Below the pieces are notes generated by a model, which was not told the DNA's origin, made no database searches, and saw only the letters and a list, made by a program, of their open reading frames with translations. Source: Cytophagaceae bacterium (GTDB lineage Bacteria; Bacteroidota; Bacteroidia; Cytophagales; Cyclobacteriaceae). Taken from it: DNA of 64,000 bases. A program made the position numbers and the translations under genes. The stretch is from NCBI GenBank assembly GCA_006969745.1, contig CP030886.1, positions 1,461,234 to 1,525,233 on the forward strand, given 5' to 3'. This document shows positions 30,098 through 38,733 of the stretch, in pieces (the stretch's first letter is position 1; each line of letters starts with the position of its first letter).

Positions 30098-30844
30098 ATG
30101 AAACTACTAGAAGGAAAAACGGCACTTATTACAGGCGCATCCAAAGGAATAGGAAAAGCAATCGCAGAACAATATGCAGCTCAGGGAGCCAACATAGCAT
30201 TCACGTATTTGTCAAGCGTTGAAAAAGGTGAAGCATTAGAAAAAGAACTTGCTTCTAAGGGAGTAAAAGCAAAAGGCTATCGCTCAGATGCATCTGACTA
30301 TGAAGCCGCCCAAGAACTTATTAATAATGTAGTGGCAGATTTTGGTTCATTAGATATCCTTATCAATAATGCAGGAATCACAAAAGACAATTTGCTTATG
30401 CGCATGAGTGAGGCTGATTGGGATGCTATCCAAAATATCAATTTGAAATCATGTTTCAATACGGTGAAAGCCGCCTGCAGAACAATGATGAAACAAAGAA
30501 GTGGTTCGATCATAAATATGTCTTCGGTAGTGGGTGTAAAAGGAAATGCGGGGCAGGCCAATTATGCAGCTTCCAAAGCAGGAATCATTGGATTCACAAA
30601 ATCAGTCGCCTTAGAATTAGGTTCCAGAGGTATCAGATGCAATGCAATTGCCCCAGGCTTTATTGAAACTGAAATGACTGATGCGCTGGATGAGAAAACG
30701 GTTCAAAGCTGGAGAGATGCAATACCACTAAAAAGAGGTGGGGCGCCCGAAGATGTTGCAAATGCATGTATTTTCCTTGGTTCAGATATGTCTACATACA
30801 TCACAGGACAAACAATCCAAGTAGACGGAGGAATGCTTACCTGA
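30098..30844 (+). CDS. fabG: 3-oxoacyl-ACP reductase
   Basis: 248 aa short-chain dehydrogenase with FabG features: NADP motif TGASKGIGKAIA, NNAG (90-93), catalytic Ser143, Tyr156 and Lys160 (YAASKAG), and the end GQTIQVDGGM. Reduces 3-oxoacyl-ACP in fatty-acid elongation. It stands alone with its own terminator, away from the other fab-like genes at 52-55 kb, and is probably the housekeeping copy. Confidence 0.93.
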   Translation: MKLLEGKTALITGASKGIGKAIAEQYAAQGANIAFTYLSSVEKGEALEKELASKGVKAKGYRSDASDYEAAQELINNVVADFGSLDILINNAGITKDNLLMRMSEADWDAIQNINLKSCFNTVKAACRTMMKQRSGSIINMSSVVGVKGNAGQANYAASKAGIIGFTKSVALELGSRGIRCNAIAPGFIETEMTDALDEKTVQSWRDAIPLKRGGAPEDVANACIFLGSDMSTYITGQTIQVDGGMLT

Positions 30845-30874
30845 TTCCAAATAGAAAATCTAAAAGATTAACTT

Positions 30875-30904
30875 ACCCATTGTATATGCAATGGGTTTTT
30901 TATT
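30875..30904 (+). terminator. Rho-independent terminator after fabG
   Basis: Perfect 8-bp stem ACCCATTG (30875-30882) and CAATGGGT (30889-30896) with loop TATATG and a T-run to 30901, then ATTGTTTT. Confidence 0.88.
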
Positions 30905-30998
30905 GTTTTAACAATTAATTAAACTATTTAAATATTTTTTATCACTTATTTTATAATAAATGATTTAATTTTAGTGTTCTATTACCAAAACAGCTCCA

Positions 30999-32768
30999 AT
31001 GCCTTTAAATGCACTCACCAGTACATTAGGAAAAAAAAGAGCTGCTCACCTTCTACGTCGGACGTGCTTTGGTGGATCTATTGCTGAGATAGATGCATTT
31101 GCCTCACTTACTCCGACCCAGGCTGTGGCGCAGCTATTTACACCAGGTCTTCCAGACCCAACATTGCCAATAGATCCTCTTACGGGCACTGAATGGATTA
31201 CATCAGGAAACGCCCAAAGTGAGGAGTTCGAACTCAATAGATATTTTCTTGCTTGGCACATTGGCCAAATGCTTGCCAATGGTGTCGATGATTCACTGAA
31301 GCTTCCATACATTTTCCGGGAAAGACTTGTTTTCTTTTTCCATACTCACTTCACCACTAAAAGATCGGTAGTCAACAGCTCGCGTGCTTTGTACTACCAG
31401 CAAGCATTGTTTAGGCTATTTGCAATTGATGGAGAGGATATTACAATTCCGGCTGACGATCCAATGGATCCGGATGTTGTAGTGCCCAGAAACCTCAAGC
31501 AACTCACAAAAAAACTTAGTGTAGATAATGCCATGCTGGTCTTCCTTGATGGCAGATTAAATGTCAAAGGAAGTCCCAATGAAAATTATGCAAGAGAGCT
31601 AATGGAGCTTTATTCCATTGGTAGAGGCCTGGAAGGAAATGTGCCGGAACCAGAATTTGATGGTGACTATTTCAACTATACAGAAGAAGACGTACAAGCA
31701 GGTGCTCGTGTCCTTTCAGGATTTAATGTAGACCCTACATTCTCCAATATTGACGAAGAAACCGGACTTCCACGAGGTGTGGTAAGAGGAGGAACTACAG
31801 CAACAAGTCACGAAGAAGGAACCAAGACTTTCAGCTTGCGAATGAATAATGGCCAGGTGGTACCGGATCCGGATCTTCTTTTAGGTGGATCTCCCACGGA
31901 GGAGAGTGTTCTAGACGAAATCAGTCAATATGTAGATTTAATATATGATCAGGCAGAAACTGCCAGAAGTATATGCCGTGAGCTCTATCGTTTCTTTGTA
32001 TATCATCAGGTAGATCAGACATTACAAGATGATATTATTCAGGATATGGCAGATATATTCACAGCCAACGAATTCAAAATCCAGCCCGTGCTAGAAGCGC
32101 TGCTCACTAGTGAGCACTTTTATGAAGCTGAAGCCGGAACAGACGATAACAACTTCGGTAGCATCATCAAATCTCCAATAGACCTTGTACTTGGTTTTGT
32201 TAGAAATTTTGAGCTGGACCTACCGGATTATGAAACTGAATTGGACAGCTATTATGAGTATGCGATTGATCTCCTGGGAGAAATCAGTGTGCAAGGAATG
32301 AACTATTATGAGCCCTTTGAGGTGGCAGGGTATCCGGCCTATCATCAGTTCCCGATATTCAATAGAAGTTGGATTACAACAAACTACCTCACCAATAGAT
32401 ATAATTTTATTAGAGGCTCCATCGTAAGCCAGGACCCTGAAATGGGCCAGGTAGATATCCTGCAATTTGTACAAGATAATTTTTCAGGCGTGGCTGCCAA
32501 CGCGCGGGATTTAATTATCGCAATAGCAGAATACCTTCTTCCCACAGCTGAGAACTTAACATTTGACACACCAGATGTTGGGGAGCTTACCGTTGAAAGA
32601 CTGAATTATTTCCTTACAGCGTTCCTTTTCTCACCACAATTTGATGCAGATCCTGAGGCAGCCTGGACGAATAGGTGGACCAATGGTATCGATATGGATA
32701 CCGTACGTAATCAGCTTACCAATTTGTTTAATGCAATGCTGCAATCACCGGAATATCAACTCATGTAA
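30999..32768 (+). CDS. DUF1800-domain protein
   Basis: 589 aa. The DUF1800 signature is clear: RAAHLLRRTCFGGSIAEI at the start, LPYIFRERLVFFFHTHFTTKRSVVNS, NENYARELMELYSIGRG, DVQAGARVLSGFNV and RSICRELYRFFVYH. There is no obvious N-terminal signal. DUF1800 genes almost always precede a DUF1501 gene, as here (11-bp gap); the function of the pair is unknown, though export and surface localisation are suspected. Confidence 0.92.
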   Translation: MPLNALTSTLGKKRAAHLLRRTCFGGSIAEIDAFASLTPTQAVAQLFTPGLPDPTLPIDPLTGTEWITSGNAQSEEFELNRYFLAWHIGQMLANGVDDSLKLPYIFRERLVFFFHTHFTTKRSVVNSSRALYYQQALFRLFAIDGEDITIPADDPMDPDVVVPRNLKQLTKKLSVDNAMLVFLDGRLNVKGSPNENYARELMELYSIGRGLEGNVPEPEFDGDYFNYTEEDVQAGARVLSGFNVDPTFSNIDEETGLPRGVVRGGTTATSHEEGTKTFSLRMNNGQVVPDPDLLLGGSPTEESVLDEISQYVDLIYDQAETARSICRELYRFFVYHQVDQTLQDDIIQDMADIFTANEFKIQPVLEALLTSEHFYEAEAGTDDNNFGSIIKSPIDLVLGFVRNFELDLPDYETELDSYYEYAIDLLGEISVQGMNYYEPFEVAGYPAYHQFPIFNRSWITTNYLTNRYNFIRGSIVSQDPEMGQVDILQFVQDNFSGVAANARDLIIAIAEYLLPTAENLTFDTPDVGELTVERLNYFLTAFLFSPQFDADPEAAWTNRWTNGIDMDTVRNQLTNLFNAMLQSPEYQLM

Positions 32769-32779
32769 CCAGCAGATAG

Positions 32780-34483
32780 ATGAAAAGAAGAAATTTTTTG
32801 AAGAAAATAGGGTTTGCAGCTGGTGCGCCAATTGCCTTTCAAGGTGTTCCTTTGAAACTATTAGCGTCGCATCAGGAATTCCAACACCTGGCACAACAAA
32901 GCACCAATGACCGTGTGCTTATTATACTTCAAATGCATGGGGGAAATGACGGATTGAACACCATAATCCCAATCTCTAACTACGATGAATACTATAGCCG
33001 TAGGGCAAATATTGCTATCCCATACAAAGTGGGAAACCGAACGCTCATACCTCTGGATAGTACGGTAGCTAGCGAAGAACAGGTAGGTTTACATCCGGAT
33101 ATGCATGACTTCAAAGGCCTTTATGATCGAGGAAAAGCGGCCGTTTTTCAAGGCGTTTCGTATGAAAGAAATAATGGTTCTCATTTCCGTGGAAGAGATA
33201 TATGGTTTATGGGCGGAGACGCTGATGATTATTTCAGCTCCGGTTGGATAGGAAGATATCTAGGTACAGAATACGCTCCACTAAGCTATCCTGAGGATTT
33301 TCCCACGGACGAAATGCCTGATCCACTTGCATTAGAAATGGGGAATGATGTGTCGCTTCTTTTCCATCAGGAAGGGAATATACCTACTTCCCTTTCTCTT
33401 GGAAGTAGTCCTGGAAATCTGGCCAATCTCATTGATCAGCTTGAAGGATTTGAAGATGAAGGCATCGACCCGAGAGGAAACCCTCCCACATTCCTCAATG
33501 ATTCTCCATATGGGCAGGAAATGAACTGGATTCTAGGCCTAGAGGATAAGTCAGAAACATATATCAAGAGATTGGCAGAAATCTATGATTCAGCTGCAGA
33601 AACATCGGTGACATATCCGGAAAATTATCCTTTTAACGCACCCGATGGATCTAAAAGAAATCCGCTCAGCAGTCAATTGAGGTTAGTAGCAAGGTTGCTG
33701 GCTGGAGGAGTGAAAACAAAGGTCTTCCTGGTAAAAATGGGTGGGTTTGATACTCACGCCTCTCAGGTTGAGAGCTATGATCCAACCATGGGTGTACATT
33801 CTGCATTGTTGTATCATATATCGTCAGCCATGGCTGCATTTCAAAATGATTTGAGATCGAGGGGTTTGGAAGAAAGAGTATTGACATTGACAATGTCTGA
33901 ATTTGGGAGACGAATTGGATCAAACGGGAGCTATGGAAGTGATCATGGTACAGGTGGCCCAATCATGATGTTTGGGGCAGGCGTGAAGCCCGGGATATAC
34001 GGTACAGTACCAGATGTATCTCAAGGAAATGTAGGCATGCAGTTTGATTACCGACAGATCTACGCAAACATACTTTTTGAATGGATGGGCGTGGAAAAAT
34101 CAGTGATTGAAAATGACATTTTCTTCCGTGATTTTATTGAAGGTGCTAACCCAAATGGTGGTAATTACGAGCCAATGGATTTGATAAAAGAGGTAATTCT
34201 AGGCGAAAAAGAACACCTTAAAAAGAACTATCGGCTAGAGTCAGTATACCCCAACCCAGCATCTAACTACACACAAGCAAAAATATTTGTTAACAATCAT
34301 CAAACGGTGAATGTGCAGTTGATAAATGTTCGTGGCGATATTGTTGCTCAAAATACCAGAAAAGTAACTCCAGGTGAGCATACCTTTTCATTCGTACTAG
34401 ACTCGCTGAGTCCTGGTTTCTATTTTATCAAAGCAAAATCTGAAAATTTAGATGAAACCAAAAGACTCATCATTCGCAAATAG
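32780..34483 (+). CDS. DUF1501-domain protein with Tat signal and T9SS sorting tail
   Basis: 567 aa. The N-terminus KRRNFLKKIGFAAGAP is a twin-arginine signal. The body is a DUF1501 (sulfatase/phosphatase-like alkaline-phosphatase fold) protein: VLIILQMHGGNDGLNTIIP, GLHPDMHDFKGLYDRGKAAVFQGV, and MSEFGRRIGSNGSYGSDHGTGGPIMMFG with likely metal ligands. The last about 80 residues (LESVYPNPASNYTQAKIFV to IIRK) form a type IX secretion C-terminal sorting domain. The combination predicts folding in the cytoplasm with cofactor, Tat export, then T9SS transfer to the surface. Partner of the preceding DUF1800 gene. Confidence 0.9.
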   Translation: MKRRNFLKKIGFAAGAPIAFQGVPLKLLASHQEFQHLAQQSTNDRVLIILQMHGGNDGLNTIIPISNYDEYYSRRANIAIPYKVGNRTLIPLDSTVASEEQVGLHPDMHDFKGLYDRGKAAVFQGVSYERNNGSHFRGRDIWFMGGDADDYFSSGWIGRYLGTEYAPLSYPEDFPTDEMPDPLALEMGNDVSLLFHQEGNIPTSLSLGSSPGNLANLIDQLEGFEDEGIDPRGNPPTFLNDSPYGQEMNWILGLEDKSETYIKRLAEIYDSAAETSVTYPENYPFNAPDGSKRNPLSSQLRLVARLLAGGVKTKVFLVKMGGFDTHASQVESYDPTMGVHSALLYHISSAMAAFQNDLRSRGLEERVLTLTMSEFGRRIGSNGSYGSDHGTGGPIMMFGAGVKPGIYGTVPDVSQGNVGMQFDYRQIYANILFEWMGVEKSVIENDIFFRDFIEGANPNGGNYEPMDLIKEVILGEKEHLKKNYRLESVYPNPASNYTQAKIFVNNHQTVNVQLINVRGDIVAQNTRKVTPGEHTFSFVLDSLSPGFYFIKAKSENLDETKRLIIRK

Positions 34484-35315
34484 ATCGGGGGCCTTTCTCG
34501 TACTGCTGCTCCTAAGCTGTAGCATGATGGCGCAGAAAAAGCCTGCTGCAAATCCATTGGAATCCTTTCTGGACACCCAATTTTGGCTGGGCTTAAAAAT
34601 GGGAATCAACTATACCCAGGCCTTTCCAGAAACACGAAATACAGGCTTTAGCCCTATTGACTATTCAGCGGATAGTTTGCGCAAAAGCTACGACGATTTT
34701 GCATTGCCAGGTGCGCACATGGGACTGGAGATGAATTTTTATCATAGAGGTTTCTCCGCTTCTTTTCAACCAGCCTACAAAAGAAGCAGATATAAATATA
34801 ACAGTTTGCTCGAATGGCAAGGTGCCACTTCCGGAGTTCGATTTGAAACAAGATATGATGTTGAGCAGAGGCTTGATGTAATAGAGCTTCCGCTCATGAT
34901 AAAATATGATGTAATTCAAAAAGGAAAGATCCGACCTTTCGTTATGGTAGGTGGATTTCATTCATTCATCGCATCCGCTCAAAAAGATGTGAAAATCACT
35001 CAAATAGATTATTCTTCCGGCAATCCGCTTGAATCCACAGGCGGCACAAGTACGCTCGGTGTCAAAGATGCTTTCAAGGGATATACGGGAGTAGCTGGAG
35101 GCATAGGTGTAAATCTGGACTACTGGAACATTCGGACCGTTTTTGAAATAAACTATAAACGATCACTTACCTCTGCTACCAAACCAAACGTACAGCAAAA
35201 CGAACTTGCGTCTTTGGGAGAAACCAACGATGAAATATTTATTCGAGACCTTAGTATTTCACTGGGTTTTGTCTTCCCATTCAGATTCATTGACCAACAA
35301 TTCAAAGCCTACTAG
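34452..35315 (+). CDS. Outer-membrane beta-barrel protein (porin-like)
   Basis: 287 aa; the start at 34452 overlaps the DUF1501 gene by 32 bp. After a long signal (hydrophobic LVLLLLSCSMMAQ) come about eight to ten amphipathic strands and an aromatic end (SISLGFVFPFRFIDQQF). It resembles the PorT/outer-membrane beta-barrel group of Bacteroidota. Tight overlap with the DUF1800-DUF1501 genes suggests a shared surface role. Confidence 0.75.
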   Translation: MKPKDSSFANRSGAFLVLLLLSCSMMAQKKPAANPLESFLDTQFWLGLKMGINYTQAFPETRNTGFSPIDYSADSLRKSYDDFALPGAHMGLEMNFYHRGFSASFQPAYKRSRYKYNSLLEWQGATSGVRFETRYDVEQRLDVIELPLMIKYDVIQKGKIRPFVMVGGFHSFIASAQKDVKITQIDYSSGNPLESTGGTSTLGVKDAFKGYTGVAGGIGVNLDYWNIRTVFEINYKRSLTSATKPNVQQNELASLGETNDEIFIRDLSISLGFVFPFRFIDQQFKAY

Positions 35316-35356
35316 CAAGCGTGACGCTTGACCCATTCATTGAGAAAAACATCCGC

Positions 35357-36577
35357 ATGAAATCAAAAGTATACCACATAACAAATTCCGCTTCTTGGCT
35401 AAAAGTAATGTTCCTATTTCTAGCCGCCACCTGTTTGAATGGATGCTCTGACGATGAGCCGGCTTTAAGCGAATCGTTTCTGAAAATTTATGATGATTCC
35501 AACATAGATGTGAGCTATCGACCAATTGACGCGGTAGAAACCATCGATGGATATATTATTCTTACAGGAACAGAGCTTTCGAATACAGACTTCATGGGAA
35601 TCCGACTATTAAAAATTGACGAAGAAGGAAACTATGAAAGTGATGCTGAAATTGATAATTATGTCGTGCCAATCGGCTCAGTTTACCTGAATGAAGCCGA
35701 TAGTAACAGCTACTTCTTTGCCATGAATCCCACATCTCTTGAGGCGGTCCTTCTTGGCGTAAATCCTCAGTTGGAGATAACGTCCGAAACCTTAATAGGA
35801 GGAATCAACTACCCGCTCTCTTCAAGCTTGCTGACCAATGGAAATTTTTTGCTGCAGAGCTATGATCCATTAACTCAGGAGACAGAAATATCTGAAATTT
35901 CGCCTGACGGCACATATCTGGGAGGTAATCGCTACTCAATAGGTCCTGGTGATGATGTAGAAGAAGAAATAATTAATCACTATTTAAATGCCAGTGAAAG
36001 GCCTTTACCATTTTTCTGTGGTGAACTGGCTTCCGGAAGCTACTATTTCAATGGATTCTATAACTACAGCTTTTCGCTTGTTTTTACCGACTTTTCAGAT
36101 GCCCCAAATGGAGTAGTACAAGGTCAATCTTCAAACGCGGGAATACGTGCGGTGCTTCCTTTGTCAGGCAGTGAATTTGCAGTGGCCGGATTCCAATTTG
36201 ATGATAACTATCAACTGGCCAATTCTACACTTTCCACCGGGGGAATTACATCAAGTGCAGATTTATATCCTGGCAATATGGCCGAACTAAAATCTTATAC
36301 ACCTACACAAATCATAAGCTATTCTAATGAGTCTACATATTCTGTCTTTGTAGCCGAAACAAAGGGACGCCAGGTATTACTCAATTTTTATACAGATACT
36401 GGTGAGATCGGCGGAATGCATCGTATTGGCTACCTGAACCCATTCACATTTTCAGCCATTAAGGTCGGGTCAGACAATTCATTGCTTGTACTTGGGTCAA
36501 CTTTTGTAGCAGGTCGTTTTGAAAGGATCACATTGAACAAAATTTCAGCGTCTGAAATATCCGGAATTGTGAACTAA
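35357..36577 (+). CDS. Surface or periplasmic lipoprotein of unknown function
   Basis: About 406 aa from the ATG at 35357, which gives a lipoprotein signal ending CLNGCSDDE. The negatively charged residues right after the cysteine resemble the export signal of surface lipoproteins in this phylum. The rest is repeated beta structure (many short strands with DGYIILTGTELSNTDFMGIRLLKIDEEGN-like units), suggesting a propeller. Fourth gene of the DUF1800 cluster, 41 bp after the barrel gene. Confidence 0.7.
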   Translation: MKSKVYHITNSASWLKVMFLFLAATCLNGCSDDEPALSESFLKIYDDSNIDVSYRPIDAVETIDGYIILTGTELSNTDFMGIRLLKIDEEGNYESDAEIDNYVVPIGSVYLNEADSNSYFFAMNPTSLEAVLLGVNPQLEITSETLIGGINYPLSSSLLTNGNFLLQSYDPLTQETEISEISPDGTYLGGNRYSIGPGDDVEEEIINHYLNASERPLPFFCGELASGSYYFNGFYNYSFSLVFTDFSDAPNGVVQGQSSNAGIRAVLPLSGSEFAVAGFQFDDNYQLANSTLSTGGITSSADLYPGNMAELKSYTPTQIISYSNESTYSVFVAETKGRQVLLNFYTDTGEIGGMHRIGYLNPFTFSAIKVGSDNSLLVLGSTFVAGRFERITLNKISASEISGIVN

Positions 36578-36702
36578 CCTCTCAACACAAAATTGTATCT
36601 TAAAAAAATCCGCCTCGTATTGATCTTTTGGATTAGTTTTCATGTTGACTTGTGAGTGAATAAGTCGGCTTATTTTCGCAGAAGGAATCGAATACGTAAT
36701 TA

Positions 36703-38733
36703 ATGGATAGAAGCTTTCTTTATTTAGAATACTCCGCATGGTGGTTACTACTTATCATTGTCATCGCAGCTTCTCTTTCATATTTCCTCTATAGCAAGAA
36801 AAATATACCGTGGAATTCAACACAAAACTGGGCGCTTGCTGTCATCCGTTTTTTAGGCATTACGGCCTTACTCACCCTTTTGCTTTCCCCATCCTTAAGG
36901 AAGGTAACTAATCGTGTAGAAGATCCGGTAATGGCAATCGTGCTGGACAATTCTCAATCTGTAGTGCAGAGAGGCAACTCTGGAGAAGACTTGGCTCAGC
37001 TATTAAGCACGCTTCAAGCAGGTCTGGCTAATTCAAATATCAAGGGAGAAATAGTTTCATTTAATGACTCTACAGATTTTAACTTTTCTACTACCAATTT
37101 ATCCAGCTTGATGAAACGTGCGGATGATGCTATGGATCAGCGCCATTTCGTGGGTTCTATATTGGTGTCAGATGGAATTTACAATCGAGGTAGCTCTCCT
37201 CTTTATAAAAACTATATTGCTCCGGTATTTACAATTGGACTGGGCGATACCATACCTCCCAAAGATCTGAGTATTTCTCGAACACTTTACAATAGAGTTA
37301 CCTATAAAGGAAATGAAACTCCCATACGCCTTGAAATCAGCCAGGAGGGATACACCAACCAAGAGATTACCGTGCAACTACACGAGAAAGGAAGTTTAAT
37401 TTCTGCACAAAAAATTCGATTGAGAAATCCCATTCAGGAAGTTGAGTTTATTGTGAAATCAGAAGAAGAAGGATTGAGACGACTGGTGGCCTCTGTTTCT
37501 GACCTTGGCGATGAATCTACACTGGAAAACAACCGATCGAATATTTTCATGGAAATTATTGATGGAAGGCAGCAGGTGCTCATTGTGGCGAACTCACCGC
37601 ACCCTGATATCAAAGCCATACGGTCTACACTGGCCGAAACCGGTAACTATAGAACTGAAGTTTATATCCCGGAAATTCACGATGAGAAACCAAACGAAGT
37701 GTTTGATGTAGTTATTTTTCATGGCGCTTTTACTTCAGGAATCAACTATGCACCGAAAGAAAATCCCGGAAAATGGTACATACTTAGCAATGAAAGTTCA
37801 ATTACCTCAGTAAATCGAACGATACCATTTATCAGCATCGAACGCAGAGGCTCCCAGCCTGATAAGGTTGTTGGTTCATTCAACCAAAATTTCAGCAAAT
37901 ACAAGATTGAAGACGTCTCTGCTTTTGAAGAATATCCACCTGTAGAAGTTCCTTTTGGAAACTATAGCATCAGTGGGCCATCTGAAATATTGATGTATCA
38001 AAAACTTGGAAGTGTAAGGACCCAAAAACCATTGATGGTAGTGTTTGATGATGGCACTCAGAAAAGTGCTGTCTTACTAGGCCAAAACATTTGGAAATGG
38101 AAGCTCCAGGAAGCGGCAATCAATGGAAATGCAAATCAATTTAAAAACCTGATTACCAAAACTGTTCAATTCCTCTCGGTGAAAAACGATAAAAAGCAAT
38201 TTCGTTTCAAATCCCGTGAAAGCAATTTTTCAGACGCTGATCCTGTTCTTTTTGATATTGAGGTATACAATGACATTTATGAAAGAATATATGGTAACAA
38301 TATTGCAATTACCATAACAGCAGAAAGCGGAGCTAAACAAAATTTTACCTTTTCTGATTCGCAACTTAATACCACTTTTCGAGCACCCTCTTTTACGCCT
38401 GGCATATATCAATATGAAGCTCGCGTGCAAATTGGAGATAAAACCCTGACAGATCGTGGTGAATTCTCAGTGCAGGATATAAATCCGGAGTTTACCAATC
38501 TGACAGCTGATCACCGACTTTTGAAAAACCTATCTGATAACTCAGGAGGTATTTATAAACATTACAGTCAGTCGGATCAAATATTGGAGGCAATCACTTC
38601 TAGGGATTTTAAACCAGTGATTAAAAGCGAAGAAGATCTCATTCCATTGTATAGAGCCTGGTGGTGGTACCTTATCATATTTATGCTCTTTTCAAGCGAA
38701 TGGTTTTTGAGAAAATTCTGGGGTGGTTACTAA
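36703..38733 (+). CDS. Large membrane protein with VWA-like region
   Basis: 676 aa. Two N-terminal helices (WWLLLIIVIAASLSYFLY; FLGITALLTLLLSP), a long periplasmic part starting with a von Willebrand A-like segment (MAIVLDNSQSV, later GSILVSDGIYNRG), then immunoglobulin-like strands, and a C-terminal helix (WWWYLIIFMLFSSEWFLRKFWGG). This matches the glutamine-amidotransferase/VWA-like membrane proteins linked to MoxR-type clusters, but no MoxR gene is next to it. Function not known. It ends 4 bp inside the convergent TonB receptor gene. Confidence 0.7.
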   Translation: MDRSFLYLEYSAWWLLLIIVIAASLSYFLYSKKNIPWNSTQNWALAVIRFLGITALLTLLLSPSLRKVTNRVEDPVMAIVLDNSQSVVQRGNSGEDLAQLLSTLQAGLANSNIKGEIVSFNDSTDFNFSTTNLSSLMKRADDAMDQRHFVGSILVSDGIYNRGSSPLYKNYIAPVFTIGLGDTIPPKDLSISRTLYNRVTYKGNETPIRLEISQEGYTNQEITVQLHEKGSLISAQKIRLRNPIQEVEFIVKSEEEGLRRLVASVSDLGDESTLENNRSNIFMEIIDGRQQVLIVANSPHPDIKAIRSTLAETGNYRTEVYIPEIHDEKPNEVFDVVIFHGAFTSGINYAPKENPGKWYILSNESSITSVNRTIPFISIERRGSQPDKVVGSFNQNFSKYKIEDVSAFEEYPPVEVPFGNYSISGPSEILMYQKLGSVRTQKPLMVVFDDGTQKSAVLLGQNIWKWKLQEAAINGNANQFKNLITKTVQFLSVKNDKKQFRFKSRESNFSDADPVLFDIEVYNDIYERIYGNNIAITITAESGAKQNFTFSDSQLNTTFRAPSFTPGIYQYEARVQIGDKTLTDRGEFSVQDINPEFTNLTADHRLLKNLSDNSGGIYKHYSQSDQILEAITSRDFKPVIKSEEDLIPLYRAWWWYLIIFMLFSSEWFLRKFWGGY

